A stretch of DNA of 64,000 nucleotides from Desulfobacterales bacterium (GTDB taxonomy: Bacteria > Desulfobacterota > Desulfobacteria > Desulfobacterales > SpSt-501). The notes under the pieces are model-generated. The model saw only the letters and a list, made by a program, of their open reading frames with translations. It was not told the origin of the DNA and did not search any database. Location: assembly GCA_025454255.1 (NCBI GenBank), contig JALOOU010000004.1:1-64000 (forward strand), in the 5' to 3' direction. Both the position numbers and the translations under genes were made by a program. Below, piece after piece: positions 1 to 11,993 of this stretch; positions within the stretch are counted from its first letter, which is position 1; each line of letters begins with the position of its first letter.

Positions 1-1
1 G

Positions 2-196
2 GGGATGGAGAACGCGGGCAAGAACCAGATCATCAACGCCTACGTGCCGATGTCCGAGTTCCAGACCTATGCCCCGGACCTGCGCTCGATGACCGGCGGC
101 CGCGGCATCTACCGGATGGAATTTTCCCACTACGACGAGGTGCCCGCCCACATCGCCCAGAAGATCATCGAGGCGGCGGCCAAGGCGAAGGAGTAG
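2..196 (+). CDS. EF-G-like translation factor, C-terminal fragment
   Basis: This is the last 64 codons of a gene that begins before the window. The visible part is domain V of an elongation-factor-G-type GTPase: the block around 'DLRSMTGGRGIYRMEFSHY' followed by 'DEVP' is the conserved EF-G tail (usually LRS-TQGRA-Y-MEFSHYEEVP). The variant GGRGIYRMEF with an alanine/lysine-rich end resembles the divergent second EF-G (FusA2-like) copies common in deltaproteobacteria more than canonical FusA, but the fragment is too short to decide. Its last 32 bases are shared, tail to tail, with the end of the opposite-strand nuclease gene. Confidence 0.85.
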   Translation, partial: GMENAGKNQIINAYVPMSEFQTYAPDLRSMTGGRGIYRMEFSHYDEVPAHIAQKIIEAAAKAKE

Positions 197-848
197 GCTC
201 AAAGGGGATGGCGGCATCCGGCTGGCACTCCCGGGAGGGCGAATAGCCGGCCCAGTGCGCCTCCCAGCGGGTGGCGAAGACGACGCGGTTTTTGGGCAGG
301 ATGCGCTTGGCCTCGGGGCAGTCGTGGCGGTGGAAACGCCGCGAGTTGCGGCTGCCGACATAGCGGCCGGGCGCCTCGCGCCACTCCCGCCAGATCCCGC
401 GCCGCGACTCCATCGCCTGCCGCTGGGCGCGCAGCAGGCGCTCTTCGTGTTTCACGTTGGGCCTCTTCGCCAGGCAGAAGGCCAGCCCCGCCTGCAGCAG
501 GGCCTCGTTCACCATGGCGCCGTCGGGCAGGAAGACATAGGCCAGGGTCCGTCCGTAGGCGTCGTACCGCTCCAGATCGAACTCGAGCCGCACCCGCCGT
601 GAGCCGACCCACTCCCGATTGCGGGCGCGGGCCTCGAAGCCGAACGGCTGGGCCGTCCCGGCCGCGTGGTCGATCTCGGGTGCGTCGATGCCGAGGTAGC
701 GCACCCAGCGGCCGTCGGCGAGCTCGATCGTGTCACCGTCCGCCACGCGCCGGACCGCCGCCCACTCCCCCGCGTCCAACCCGCCCGCCAGGATCGTCAG
801 CAGCAAAGACCATGCAACTGCCGTCCGCCTCCACGCCATGCGCGCCAC
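165..848 (-). CDS. Secreted SNase-family (thermonuclease-like) protein with Cys-containing C-terminal tail
   Basis: A 227-residue protein with an N-terminal signal peptide (about residues 1-26: Arg-rich start, hydrophobic core, A-x-A-like cleavage region). The staphylococcal-nuclease fold follows: 'DGDTIEL' near 37-43, 'YLGIDAPE' near 51-58 and 'DAYGRTLAYV' near 96-105, the usual metal and catalytic segments. It probably degrades nucleic acids outside the cytoplasm. Residues 160-210 carry an extra tail ('YVGSRNSRRFHRHDC' ... 'SRECQP') that resembles the small Ada-type metal-binding module often attached to bacterial SNase and secreted proteins. An alternative start at residue 4 would not change the signal peptide. 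It converges on the EF-G-like gene with a 32-bp overlap. Confidence 0.88.
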   Translation of the reverse strand: MARMAWRRTAVAWSLLLTILAGGLDAGEWAAVRRVADGDTIELADGRWVRYLGIDAPEIDHAAGTAQPFGFEARARNREWVGSRRVRLEFDLERYDAYGRTLAYVFLPDGAMVNEALLQAGLAFCLAKRPNVKHEERLLRAQRQAMESRRGIWREWREAPGRYVGSRNSRRFHRHDCPEAKRILPKNRVVFATRWEAHWAGYSPSRECQPDAAIPFEPTPSPWPPPR

Positions 849-1048
849 CCGCTGCTCTCCGGATGCAGAATTCGAATCGCGGTGAGAATCCCTTTATGCC
901 CTTGCCGCATTCGCTGGGCTTTTTCCCGTGGGAGTCCCGCCGCGGCGGGATCGCCATCGAATCGCGGCTGGAAGCCGCTCCCGCCAGTCTGGACGGATTT
1001 GCCGGCGAAGCGCTCCTCAAAGCCCGCCCTGCAGGCCGCTGGTCCCGT
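849..1048. other. Intergenic stretch with GC-rich palindromes
   Basis: About 200 bp between the SNase gene and the SplB-like gene, with no plausible gene. It holds a perfect 14-bp palindrome at 936-949 (CCCGCCGCGGCGGG) and, next to it, a short stem 'CGGCT-gga-AGCCG' at 964-976. Two clustered small palindromes in a spacer resemble REP/BIME-type repeats. Palindromes of the form CCCGCC-NN-GGCGGG recur at 31566-31579 and 63701-63714, also outside genes. Confidence 0.5.
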
Positions 1049-2161
1049 CTAACGCCCCCCAGCCTCGGCTTGCAACCCGCAGTGTTTCACGGCGGCCTCG
1101 TCCAGCATCCGCGCCAGGCCGCCGCGTTCGGCCGGCGTGACATCCAGGGCATGGCGCCAGACCTCGTCGTCCTCCATGCACAGATAGACGCAGGTCGTCG
1201 GGGACCGCCGCCGGATGGCCTGGGCGAGGCTGCGGAGGGCTTGCATGCGCAGCGGCTTGAAGTAGCGCGCCTTGCCGTCCAGGCCGGCGATGAACTCCCC
1301 GTAGATGATCGTGGAGCCCGGGAATCGCTTTCGGATGACGGCCTTGAGGTCCGGCATGAACCGGAAGGCGCCGAGGCTGATCCAGACGATCCGCTCCGCA
1401 GCGACGGCATCAAAGAGCCGGTCGACCACCTGGCGGTACTCCGCTTCGCCCCCCTCGTAGATGAGGACCGGGTCGAAGTGAAAGGCGACCGGGAACCCGG
1501 CCTCGGCGCTGCGGGCCGCGGCGCGCAGCCGCGCCCCCAGCGAGGCCGTGCCGCGCTCTTCGCTGTGGATCACCCGCTCGGTGTTCAGCGACCAGGCCAG
1601 GATGGTCTTCTGCCGATGCGCCAGGTCGAGCAGGCCGTCGATGTTCGCGGTCTTGGTCTTCAGCTCAAGGACGGCCCGATCCTGGCGGGCGAACCGCATC
1701 GCCAGCGTGCGCGAGAGCTCCGTCCACGGCTCCCAGATGAGGCTGTCGGTGAACTCCCCGGTGCCGATGCGCTGGATTCCGCGTGCGCCGAAGCAGCGCT
1801 CCAGCTCCCGGAACAGCTCCTCGTGGTTGACGTAATACTGCAGCAGCGGCGGGTGGAAATAGGCCTGGAGGATGCAGTAGGAGCAGTCCATAATGCAGTA
1901 GCTGCCGATGTGCAGGATCCGGTAGCCGCAGCAGGTGTAGTGCCGTGTGCCCGGGCACTCTTTTAAAAATGCCCCCTTGTTGCGGGTGAGGAAGAGGCGC
2001 TTTTTGCCGCTGCCGACCGGGTCTTCGGCCGCGGCCAGATCGGCGTACAACTGCTCCGCATTTTCCACGTATGCGGCCGGCATGCCCAGCCGGCTGCAGA
2101 TGCGTCGGGTCTCGGGCAGGTCGGCCACCTGCCGGTCGACGTAGAGGCTGGCGATGCTCAC
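1049..2161 (-). CDS. Spore photoproduct lyase-like radical SAM protein
   Basis: A 370-residue radical SAM protein of the SplB family. The cluster-binding motif C-x3-C-x2-C lies at residues 89-96 ('CIMDCSYC'), followed by 'ILQAYF', which matches the SplB signature (C-x3-C-x2-CYLQ-YF). SplB enzymes reverse the thymine dimer 5-thyminyl-5,6-dihydrothymine using an adenosyl radical. Homologues also occur in bacteria that do not sporulate, where the substrate is not established. The start is GTG at 2161 and overlaps the stop of the upstream ParB-like gene (GTGA, 4 bp), so translation is probably coupled. Family membership is clear; that the substrate is a UV photoproduct is inferred. Confidence 0.85.
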   Translation of the reverse strand: MSIASLYVDRQVADLPETRRICSRLGMPAAYVENAEQLYADLAAAEDPVGSGKKRLFLTRNKGAFLKECPGTRHYTCCGYRILHIGSYCIMDCSYCILQAYFHPPLLQYYVNHEELFRELERCFGARGIQRIGTGEFTDSLIWEPWTELSRTLAMRFARQDRAVLELKTKTANIDGLLDLAHRQKTILAWSLNTERVIHSEERGTASLGARLRAAARSAEAGFPVAFHFDPVLIYEGGEAEYRQVVDRLFDAVAAERIVWISLGAFRFMPDLKAVIRKRFPGSTIIYGEFIAGLDGKARYFKPLRMQALRSLAQAIRRRSPTTCVYLCMEDDEVWRHALDVTPAERGGLARMLDEAAVKHCGLQAEAGGR

Positions 2162-3168
2162 GGCTCCGGCGCTCCCGCAAAGCCCGTGCCCTTGCCGGTC
2201 AGAAGGCGATGGAGGTCCGGGTGCCCCGCCAATTCGTCCAGCTTGTCCCGTAGGCTCCTGAGCTCCTCCAGGTTTTCGAAGCTCAAGCTCAGCGTGAAAC
2301 GCGCGCCCTCGAAGTCCCTGGGCGGGGAGAGCTGGAGATTGTCGCCGAGCTTCAGCCGCCGGCGCAGGGCCTGAAAGGCCTCCTCGGCCGCGAGCAGGGC
2401 CGGGAAGCGGCGCTGCCGCAGCCGCCGGCGAATGCGTCGGGTCTGCTCGTTGCGGTCGAGCTCCTCGCCGCCCTGAATGCCTGCCAGCGCCGGATCGCCC
2501 AGGACCGCGCAGGGGTCGATCCCTTCGCGCGCGGCGATCTCAACCACCAGCGTGACGATCTCCCGCTGCTTGTTGAGGCTGGTCTTCAGCCGCCGGAACA
2601 GGCGTGCAAAGGCGGCGGCCGCGGCCGCGGGCATGCCGCCGAGCTCGCCGGCCATCGCAAAGGAGACCGTCTCCTCCAGCACGGCCTCCTGGACCTCGGG
2701 CGGCATCCGGCAGAGCGGCTTCAGTTTGGCGGCAAGCCCCGCATGCGCCGGGAGCCCCAATGCCGCGGCATCCCCCGGCGGCAGCCGGCCGCCGGGGGCG
2801 TGCTGTTCGAGCAGAGTCAGGGCGCGGGAGGTCTCGATAAGGTTCAACGGCCGGGCCAGGGCGTTTTCGGCCACCGCGCGCAGCGCGCAGGCATAGGCCG
2901 GGGTGTGTTCTGAGAGCACCCGTGCGGGGATCGTCTCCCACCCCAGGCGGCGGCAGGCCTCCACGCGCCGGAAACCGCTCACGATGGCCAACCCATCGGC
3001 CGCCGAGACAACCAGCGGCGGCGTCAGCAGGCCGATCCGCTCAAGAGAAAGCTCGAGACGCTCGTCCCGGTGTCGGGTGGTAATGCGGAAGCTATCGTTT
3101 GCCGGGTCGATCTGCCTTAGGCGGACGACCCGGGGCCGCTCCTCCAGCCGGCCGTCATCAGAGGCCAT
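2158..3168 (-). CDS. ParB/Spo0J-like N-terminal domain protein
   Basis: A 336-residue protein whose first ~105 residues form a ParB-N fold: an 'IG-LTPPLVV' segment near 45-55 and '[13 protein letters not shown]' at 65-77, the counterpart of the G-x-RR-x-A-x-x-x-x-G motif that binds CTP in ParB. The rest is helical and Arg/Ala-rich; no helix-turn-helix like that of chromosomal ParB is obvious. There is no parA next to it, so it is unlikely to be the chromosome-partition ParB. It sits between purC (11-bp overlap upstream) and the SplB-like gene (4-bp overlap downstream), which suggests a partner role with SplB. Exact function unknown. Confidence 0.75.
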   Translation of the reverse strand: MASDDGRLEERPRVVRLRQIDPANDSFRITTRHRDERLELSLERIGLLTPPLVVSAADGLAIVSGFRRVEACRRLGWETIPARVLSEHTPAYACALRAVAENALARPLNLIETSRALTLLEQHAPGGRLPPGDAAALGLPAHAGLAAKLKPLCRMPPEVQEAVLEETVSFAMAGELGGMPAAAAAAFARLFRRLKTSLNKQREIVTLVVEIAAREGIDPCAVLGDPALAGIQGGEELDRNEQTRRIRRRLRQRRFPALLAAEEAFQALRRRLKLGDNLQLSPPRDFEGARFTLSLSFENLEELRSLRDKLDELAGHPDLHRLLTGKGTGFAGAPEP

Positions 3169-4054
3169 GCGTGCTGCCGCTCAGCTGTTTGAGCGCTTCG
3201 AGGTATTTTTGGCGGGTGCCGCGGATGACCTCCTCCGGCAGCGGGGGCGGCGGCGGCGTCTTGTTCCAGCGGGTCGAGAGCAGGTAGTCGCGCAGGTACT
3301 GCTTGTCGAAGCTCTGTTGAGGCCCACCGGGCGCGTAGGTCTCCCGCGGCCAGAAGCGCGAGGAGTCCGGGGTCAGCAGCTCGTCGATCAGGATCAGCTG
3401 GTCGCCGACCAGCCCGAACTCGAACTTGGTGTCGGCGATGATGATGCCTTTGGTCTCGGCGAAAGCGGCGCCTTCGCGGTAGATCGCCAGGGTCAGGTCG
3501 CGCACGCGTTCGGCCAGTTCGCGGCCGATGCGTTTTTGGGCTTCTGCGAAGTCGATGTTGATATCGTGCGTCCCGACCTCCTCCTTGGTGGCCGGGGTGA
3601 AGATCGGTTCGGGGAGCTTGTCGGACTCCCTGAGGCCGGCCGGCAGCCGGATCCCGCAGACATCGCCGGATTCGCGGTACGAGCTCCAGCCGGATCCGGA
3701 GATGTAGCCCCGGGCCACGCATTCGATCGGCAGCGGCCGCGCCTTCTTGACCAGCAGGCTGCGGCCTTTCAAGACCGACGCGTAGGGCCGGCAGCTCTGG
3801 GGGTATTCGTTCACATCGTCGCTGACCACATGGTTGGCCACGAGCGGCTTGATCTTTTCGAACCAGAAGAGCGAAATCTGGGTCAGAATGGCGCCCTTGT
3901 CGGGGATGGGCTCGGCCATGACGACATCGAAGGCGGAAATCCGGTCGGTTGCGACCATCAGCAGGTGTTCGCCCAGGTCGTACATGTCCCTGACCTTGCC
4001 GCGTTTGAGCAGGGTCAGCTGAGGGAAATCGGTGGTGCTGATCGCTGAGGCCAT
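3158..4054 (-). CDS. purC: Phosphoribosylaminoimidazole-succinocarboxamide synthase
   Basis: SAICAR synthetase, step 8 of IMP synthesis: joins L-aspartate to CAIR with ATP hydrolysis. The 298 residues match the longer bacterial/yeast form (~300 aa). Diagnostic segments are '[12 protein letters not shown]' near the N-terminus (ATP-binding strand), '[16 protein letters not shown]' in the middle and '[10 protein letters not shown]' with '[14 protein letters not shown]' in the second half. A GGAGA ribosome-binding site lies about 9 bases before the ATG. It heads the three-gene overlapping run purC, ParB-like, SplB-like. No purine riboswitch shape is seen in the 109-bp spacer upstream. Confidence 0.97.
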   Translation of the reverse strand: MASAISTTDFPQLTLLKRGKVRDMYDLGEHLLMVATDRISAFDVVMAEPIPDKGAILTQISLFWFEKIKPLVANHVVSDDVNEYPQSCRPYASVLKGRSLLVKKARPLPIECVARGYISGSGWSSYRESGDVCGIRLPAGLRESDKLPEPIFTPATKEEVGTHDINIDFAEAQKRIGRELAERVRDLTLAIYREGAAFAETKGIIIADTKFEFGLVGDQLILIDELLTPDSSRFWPRETYAPGGPQQSFDKQYLRDYLLSTRWNKTPPPPPLPEEVIRGTRQKYLEALKQLSGSTHGL

Positions 4055-4163
4055 CGGTGCGTTGTCTCCTTTCGACGGTGATGGAATCGGGCGGCGCCCC
4101 CCTTTATAGGGAAGCGAGGCGCTGTCGGCCGCCGAACGTCAAGCGGCAGCGTTTGGAGCGGAC

Positions 4164-4511
4164 TCAGTTCTCCGGGTCCTGGGTCGCCTGCAGGTAGCGC
4201 TTGAGAGTGCGCCGGGATGCGTCGTCCATCTCCAGGAATTCGATCCCCACCTCGTAGACGCCCTGTGAGGCGGAGCGGATGTGAACCGGACGCCCCTTGA
4301 TGTCGGCCAGGTCGTTTTTGAGCCCTATGCTCAGGATGACGGTGTGCGCGGAGTCGATCGGGAAATGGGTCTCCAGCAGAATGCCGGATTCGGAGATGTT
4401 CAGGCTGCGCCCCATCCCCTGCTTGACCGCCCGTTGGTCCTCGTCCAGGCAGATGTAGGAGAGGTTCTTGGTGTTGACCCGGTTGTGTTTGCGCTTTTCG
4501 CCTTTCTGCAT
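4164..4511 (-). CDS. PilZ domain protein
   Basis: A 115-residue single-domain PilZ protein from the ATG at 4511. The c-di-GMP signature is visible: 'RKHNR' (R-x3-R) near residues 7-11 and 'NISESG' ([D/N]-x-S-x-x-G) about 30 residues later, followed by the beta-barrel strands ('GIEFLEM'). It probably binds cyclic di-GMP and acts on a partner protein. The reading frame extends upstream to 4601, but that would overlap the preceding gene by 61 bp and add a non-conserved tail. The ATG at 4511 has an AGGGG ribosome-binding site. Last gene of the MglA-like / DUF4388-cNMP / PilZ operon. Confidence 0.88.
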   Translation of the reverse strand: MQKGEKRKHNRVNTKNLSYICLDEDQRAVKQGMGRSLNISESGILLETHFPIDSAHTVILSIGLKNDLADIKGRPVHIRSASQGVYEVGIEFLEMDDASRRTLKRYLQATQDPEN

Positions 4512-4540
4512 GCGGAACGCCCCTTCTCCGGCCGCTGCGC

Positions 4541-5743
4541 TCACGCCAGGCCGGATCGGTTGTAGAGGTTCATGGTTACCAGGGTTGTGGCCGAGATGCA
4601 AGCCGCCAGGTGCTCGATGATGTGGCTCAGCGTGGAGGAGAGGCGCCGGTGCTCGCTCTCGACGTTGCGGGTGTTGACCGTGACGAGCTTGAGGTCGGCC
4701 GAGGAGAAGACCGCCGCGGCGTGCGGTTCGTGACCGAGGGTGAGGAACGGGATGTGGCCGAAGTAATCGCCTTTTTTCAAGACCGCCAGCGGCAGGTAGC
4801 CGCGCTCGGTGCCGCGGGCCACCACCACTTCGCCTTCCCGGATCCGAAACAGCCGCTCTTCGCTCTGGCCTTCGCGCACGGCGATCCGTTTGTCCTTGAT
4901 CGCGGCCATGAAGGCCCCCTCGCGGGCGTGGATGTCGGCGGCGATGTCGGTCGCGCTGCGCAGCCGGTTGTCGAGGCTTTTGATCAGGCTTTTGTAATCC
5001 CCGGACAGGGCCGCGATTTCGGCCGATAGCTGCTGGGAGTCCACCATGCCCAGCTGAATGTTGCCGGAGGCCACCACGGTCGTGTTGCGCACGTTGTCTC
5101 CGACCAGCAGCGAGGCCACGCTGCCCAGAAAGGCGCCGTCACCGATCCGCAGGAGGCGGAAGGAGCCCGCGGAGGTGGTCTTGATGATCTCGGCCGCGCC
5201 CTCGAGGACCACCCAGATCCAGTTGCCGTGGGCCCCTTCGCGCACGATTTCATCGCCGTCGTAGAAGGTCTCCTCGTCGACGATGCAGGAGTAGTCGACC
5301 AGCGGCCCCTTGATCGTCGGCGGCTGATCGGCGCGCTTGACCGGCTCCGCCGCGGGCGCCGGGGCGGCGGGGGCGGAGCCGAGCGCTGCGGGCGCCCCGA
5401 GCTTTTCGATGCGGCCCTCGTCCAGCAGCCGCAGGCCGTCCAGGATGATCTCCATCCGCCCTTTTTTGATGGCCCGCTCGCAGCTGATGTCGCCGGTGCT
5501 GAATTCGAAACGCCCCTCGGTCCAGCCGAACAGCGAGAAAAGAGCCTCCAGCCCCGAAAGGGACCCGTTGCCGGCATTCACGGGATTGCCGTTGTCGACG
5601 TGGATGACCCCCGGAGCGGGGGCGAATTCGCTGAAGAGCTTGAGGGTCCCGGAGGCGCCGGAGCCGCCCAGGAGCTGCAGGATCTCGCCCAGGTTTAGAA
5701 AGCTCAGTTTTCCGGAGAAATCGGCGTCGGCAGGATAGGCCAT
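4541..5743 (-). CDS. DUF4388 plus two cyclic-nucleotide-binding domains
   Basis: A 400-residue cytoplasmic regulator. Residues ~8-105 match DUF4388 ('FSGKLSFLNLGEILQLLG', 'SGTLKLFS', 'F-F'). A Pro/Ala-rich linker (~115-140) leads to a first cNMP-type beta roll (~155-250, 'YDGDEIVREGAHGNWIWVVLEG') and a second (~280-370, 'VREGQSEERLFRIREGEVVVARG', 'LKKGDYFGHIPFL'). The ligand-binding cassette (FGE-x-A-L-x-x-x-x-R) is not intact in either, so they may bind weakly or act as interaction modules. There is no DNA-binding domain, so it is not a Crp-type regulator. Only 4 nt separate it from the MglA-like GTPase upstream. Confidence 0.82.
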   Translation of the reverse strand: MAYPADADFSGKLSFLNLGEILQLLGGSGASGTLKLFSEFAPAPGVIHVDNGNPVNAGNGSLSGLEALFSLFGWTEGRFEFSTGDISCERAIKKGRMEIILDGLRLLDEGRIEKLGAPAALGSAPAAPAPAAEPVKRADQPPTIKGPLVDYSCIVDEETFYDGDEIVREGAHGNWIWVVLEGAAEIIKTTSAGSFRLLRIGDGAFLGSVASLLVGDNVRNTTVVASGNIQLGMVDSQQLSAEIAALSGDYKSLIKSLDNRLRSATDIAADIHAREGAFMAAIKDKRIAVREGQSEERLFRIREGEVVVARGTERGYLPLAVLKKGDYFGHIPFLTLGHEPHAAAVFSSADLKLVTVNTRNVESEHRRLSSTLSHIIEHLAACISATTLVTMNLYNRSGLA

Positions 5744-5747
5744 TTTT

Positions 5748-6356
5748 TTAGAAATCCAGCTCCTGCTGCAGCGTTCGCAATACCAGCCGCAGGCACTCCT
5801 GAAGAGTTTTTCCCACGCCGATCCCCTTGAGCGCGGCGGCGGGAAAGGCCGGAACCTTCAGCTGGCGGTTGAGCTCCTGCTGCATCTGCTCGAGGGGCAT
5901 CAGGGCGATGTGGGCCTCCGCGAGGTCGCGTTTGTTGAACTGCATGACCAGCGGAATCTTGAAAATGCTCAGGTTGTACTCCTTGAGGTTCTGCTGCAGG
6001 TCCTTGAGGGCCAGCATGTTCTGCTCGCGCCGGACCTCCAGCGAATCGGCGACGAAGATGATCCCGTCGGCGCCGCGCAGCACCAGCTTGCGGGTGGATG
6101 CATAGCGCACTTGCCCGGGCACGGTGTAGAGCTGAACGCGCACGTCGCAGCCCTTGAGCTTGCCGAGCTCAAGCGGCAAAAAATCGAAAAAGAGCGTGCG
6201 GTCGCCCTCGGTGTCGATGGAGATCATCTCCCCTTTGACGTGCCGGGTGAATGTCTTGTGGATGTATTCGAGATTCGTCGTTTTTCCGCAGCGGCCGGGG
6301 CCGTAGTAGACGATTTTACACTCGATCTGCCGCTTCTTGAGGTTGACGACCGCCAT
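5748..6356 (-). CDS. MglA-type Ras-like GTPase
   Basis: A 202-residue small GTPase of the bacterial MglA/Rup1 family. G1 P-loop 'GPGRCGKT' at 19-26, G3 'TVPGQ' at 78-82 (the MglA hallmark in place of DxxGQ) and G4 'NKRD' at 141-144. MglA proteins set cell polarity and drive motility by GTP-dependent recruitment to a pole. An MglB-type GAP (Roadblock) gene is not in this window. First gene of an operon with the DUF4388/cNMP and PilZ genes, which suggests it integrates second-messenger input. A weak sigma-70-like promoter lies at 6387-6414. Confidence 0.9.
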   Translation of the reverse strand: MAVVNLKKRQIECKIVYYGPGRCGKTTNLEYIHKTFTRHVKGEMISIDTEGDRTLFFDFLPLELGKLKGCDVRVQLYTVPGQVRYASTRKLVLRGADGIIFVADSLEVRREQNMLALKDLQQNLKEYNLSIFKIPLVMQFNKRDLAEAHIALMPLEQMQQELNRQLKVPAFPAAALKGIGVGKTLQECLRLVLRTLQQELDF

Positions 6357-6386
6357 AGGTTCAAGCTTTCAAGATTTCAATAGGTT

Positions 6387-6414
6387 ATCATAGCATAGGC
6401 ACGCTCGGCGGCAA
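6387..6414 (-). promoter_or_regulatory. Putative sigma-70 promoter of the MglA-like operon
   Basis: On the minus strand TTGCCG (6409-6414), a 16-bp spacer and TATGAT (6387-6392), in a noticeably AT-richer patch. The predicted transcript start is about 25 nt before the ATG at 6356. The -10 match is good and the -35 only moderate. Confidence 0.4.
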
Positions 6415-6475
6415 AGAAAAAAAATTTCGGCGCGTTGCGGTGCGGCTGTTTCCGGGTGCCCGCGCAGCCTCCTAA

Positions 6476-11336
<4,861 letters not shown>

Positions 11337-11338
11337 TG

Positions 11339-11830
11339 CTATGCGGCCGGCCCTTGCTCGCCGGCGGTGAGCAGGACCGTCGCCATGGCGCCGATCCCCT
11401 CGCCCCGCCCGACCGGGCCGCAGGCCTCCATGGTGGTGGCCTTGATGTTGACACGGTCGGCCGGCAGATCGAGCGCCCCGGCGATATTCGTCTGCATCAG
11501 CAGCCGGTAGGGCGCCATGCGCGGCGCTTCGGCCAGGATCACCGCGTCCACGTTGACCACGGTCAGGCCGCGTTCGGCAGCCAGGCCCCGGCAGGTCGCG
11601 AGCAGCCGCAGGCTGGAGGCGCCCTGGAAGCGCGGGTCGGTGTCCGGGAAGTGGAGGCCGATGTCGCCCAGGCCGGCGGCCCCCAGCAGCGCGTCGCAGA
11701 CGGCGTGGATCAGGGCGTCCGCGTCGGAATGGCCGAGCAGGCCGCGGCTGCAGGGGATGTGGACGCCGCCGAGCACGAGCGGGCGCCCCTCTACCAGGCG
11801 ATGAAAGTCAAAGCCGATACCGCTGCGCAT
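11339..11830 (-). CDS. ispF: 2-C-methyl-D-erythritol 2,4-cyclodiphosphate synthase
   Basis: A 163-residue IspF of the MEP isoprenoid pathway. Metal ligands in 'GFDFHRL' and '[25 protein letters not shown]', the conserved '[13 protein letters not shown]', and the C-terminal '[20 protein letters not shown]'-type block (here VNIKATT). The frame runs on to 11986, but the ATG at 11830 puts the family's N-terminus '[12 protein letters not shown]' exactly at the start. ispD, the enzyme two steps earlier, lies far away at 45301-46005; in many relatives ispD and ispF adjoin or fuse. Confidence 0.96.
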   Translation of the reverse strand: MRSGIGFDFHRLVEGRPLVLGGVHIPCSRGLLGHSDADALIHAVCDALLGAAGLGDIGLHFPDTDPRFQGASSLRLLATCRGLAAERGLTVVNVDAVILAEAPRMAPYRLLMQTNIAGALDLPADRVNIKATTMEACGPVGRGEGIGAMATVLLTAGEQGPAA

Positions 11831-11993
11831 AGGCTCAAACCGTGATGAGGGTGGAGGCTCGGCCACCCGGGTCGGGCCCCGGTGGCGGTCAACGCCGGGC
11901 AACTGCTGTTCACCTGAAATGCGACCGGCGGCCGCAAAAGTAACACAAGCCTTTCCGTGCGGCAACCGCACGCCGCGCGAACGCACGCCGGAG

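Noticed and set aside
4055-4163. Purine riboswitch before purC
   Set aside because: The spacer lacks the conserved junction and loop sequences of a purine aptamer.
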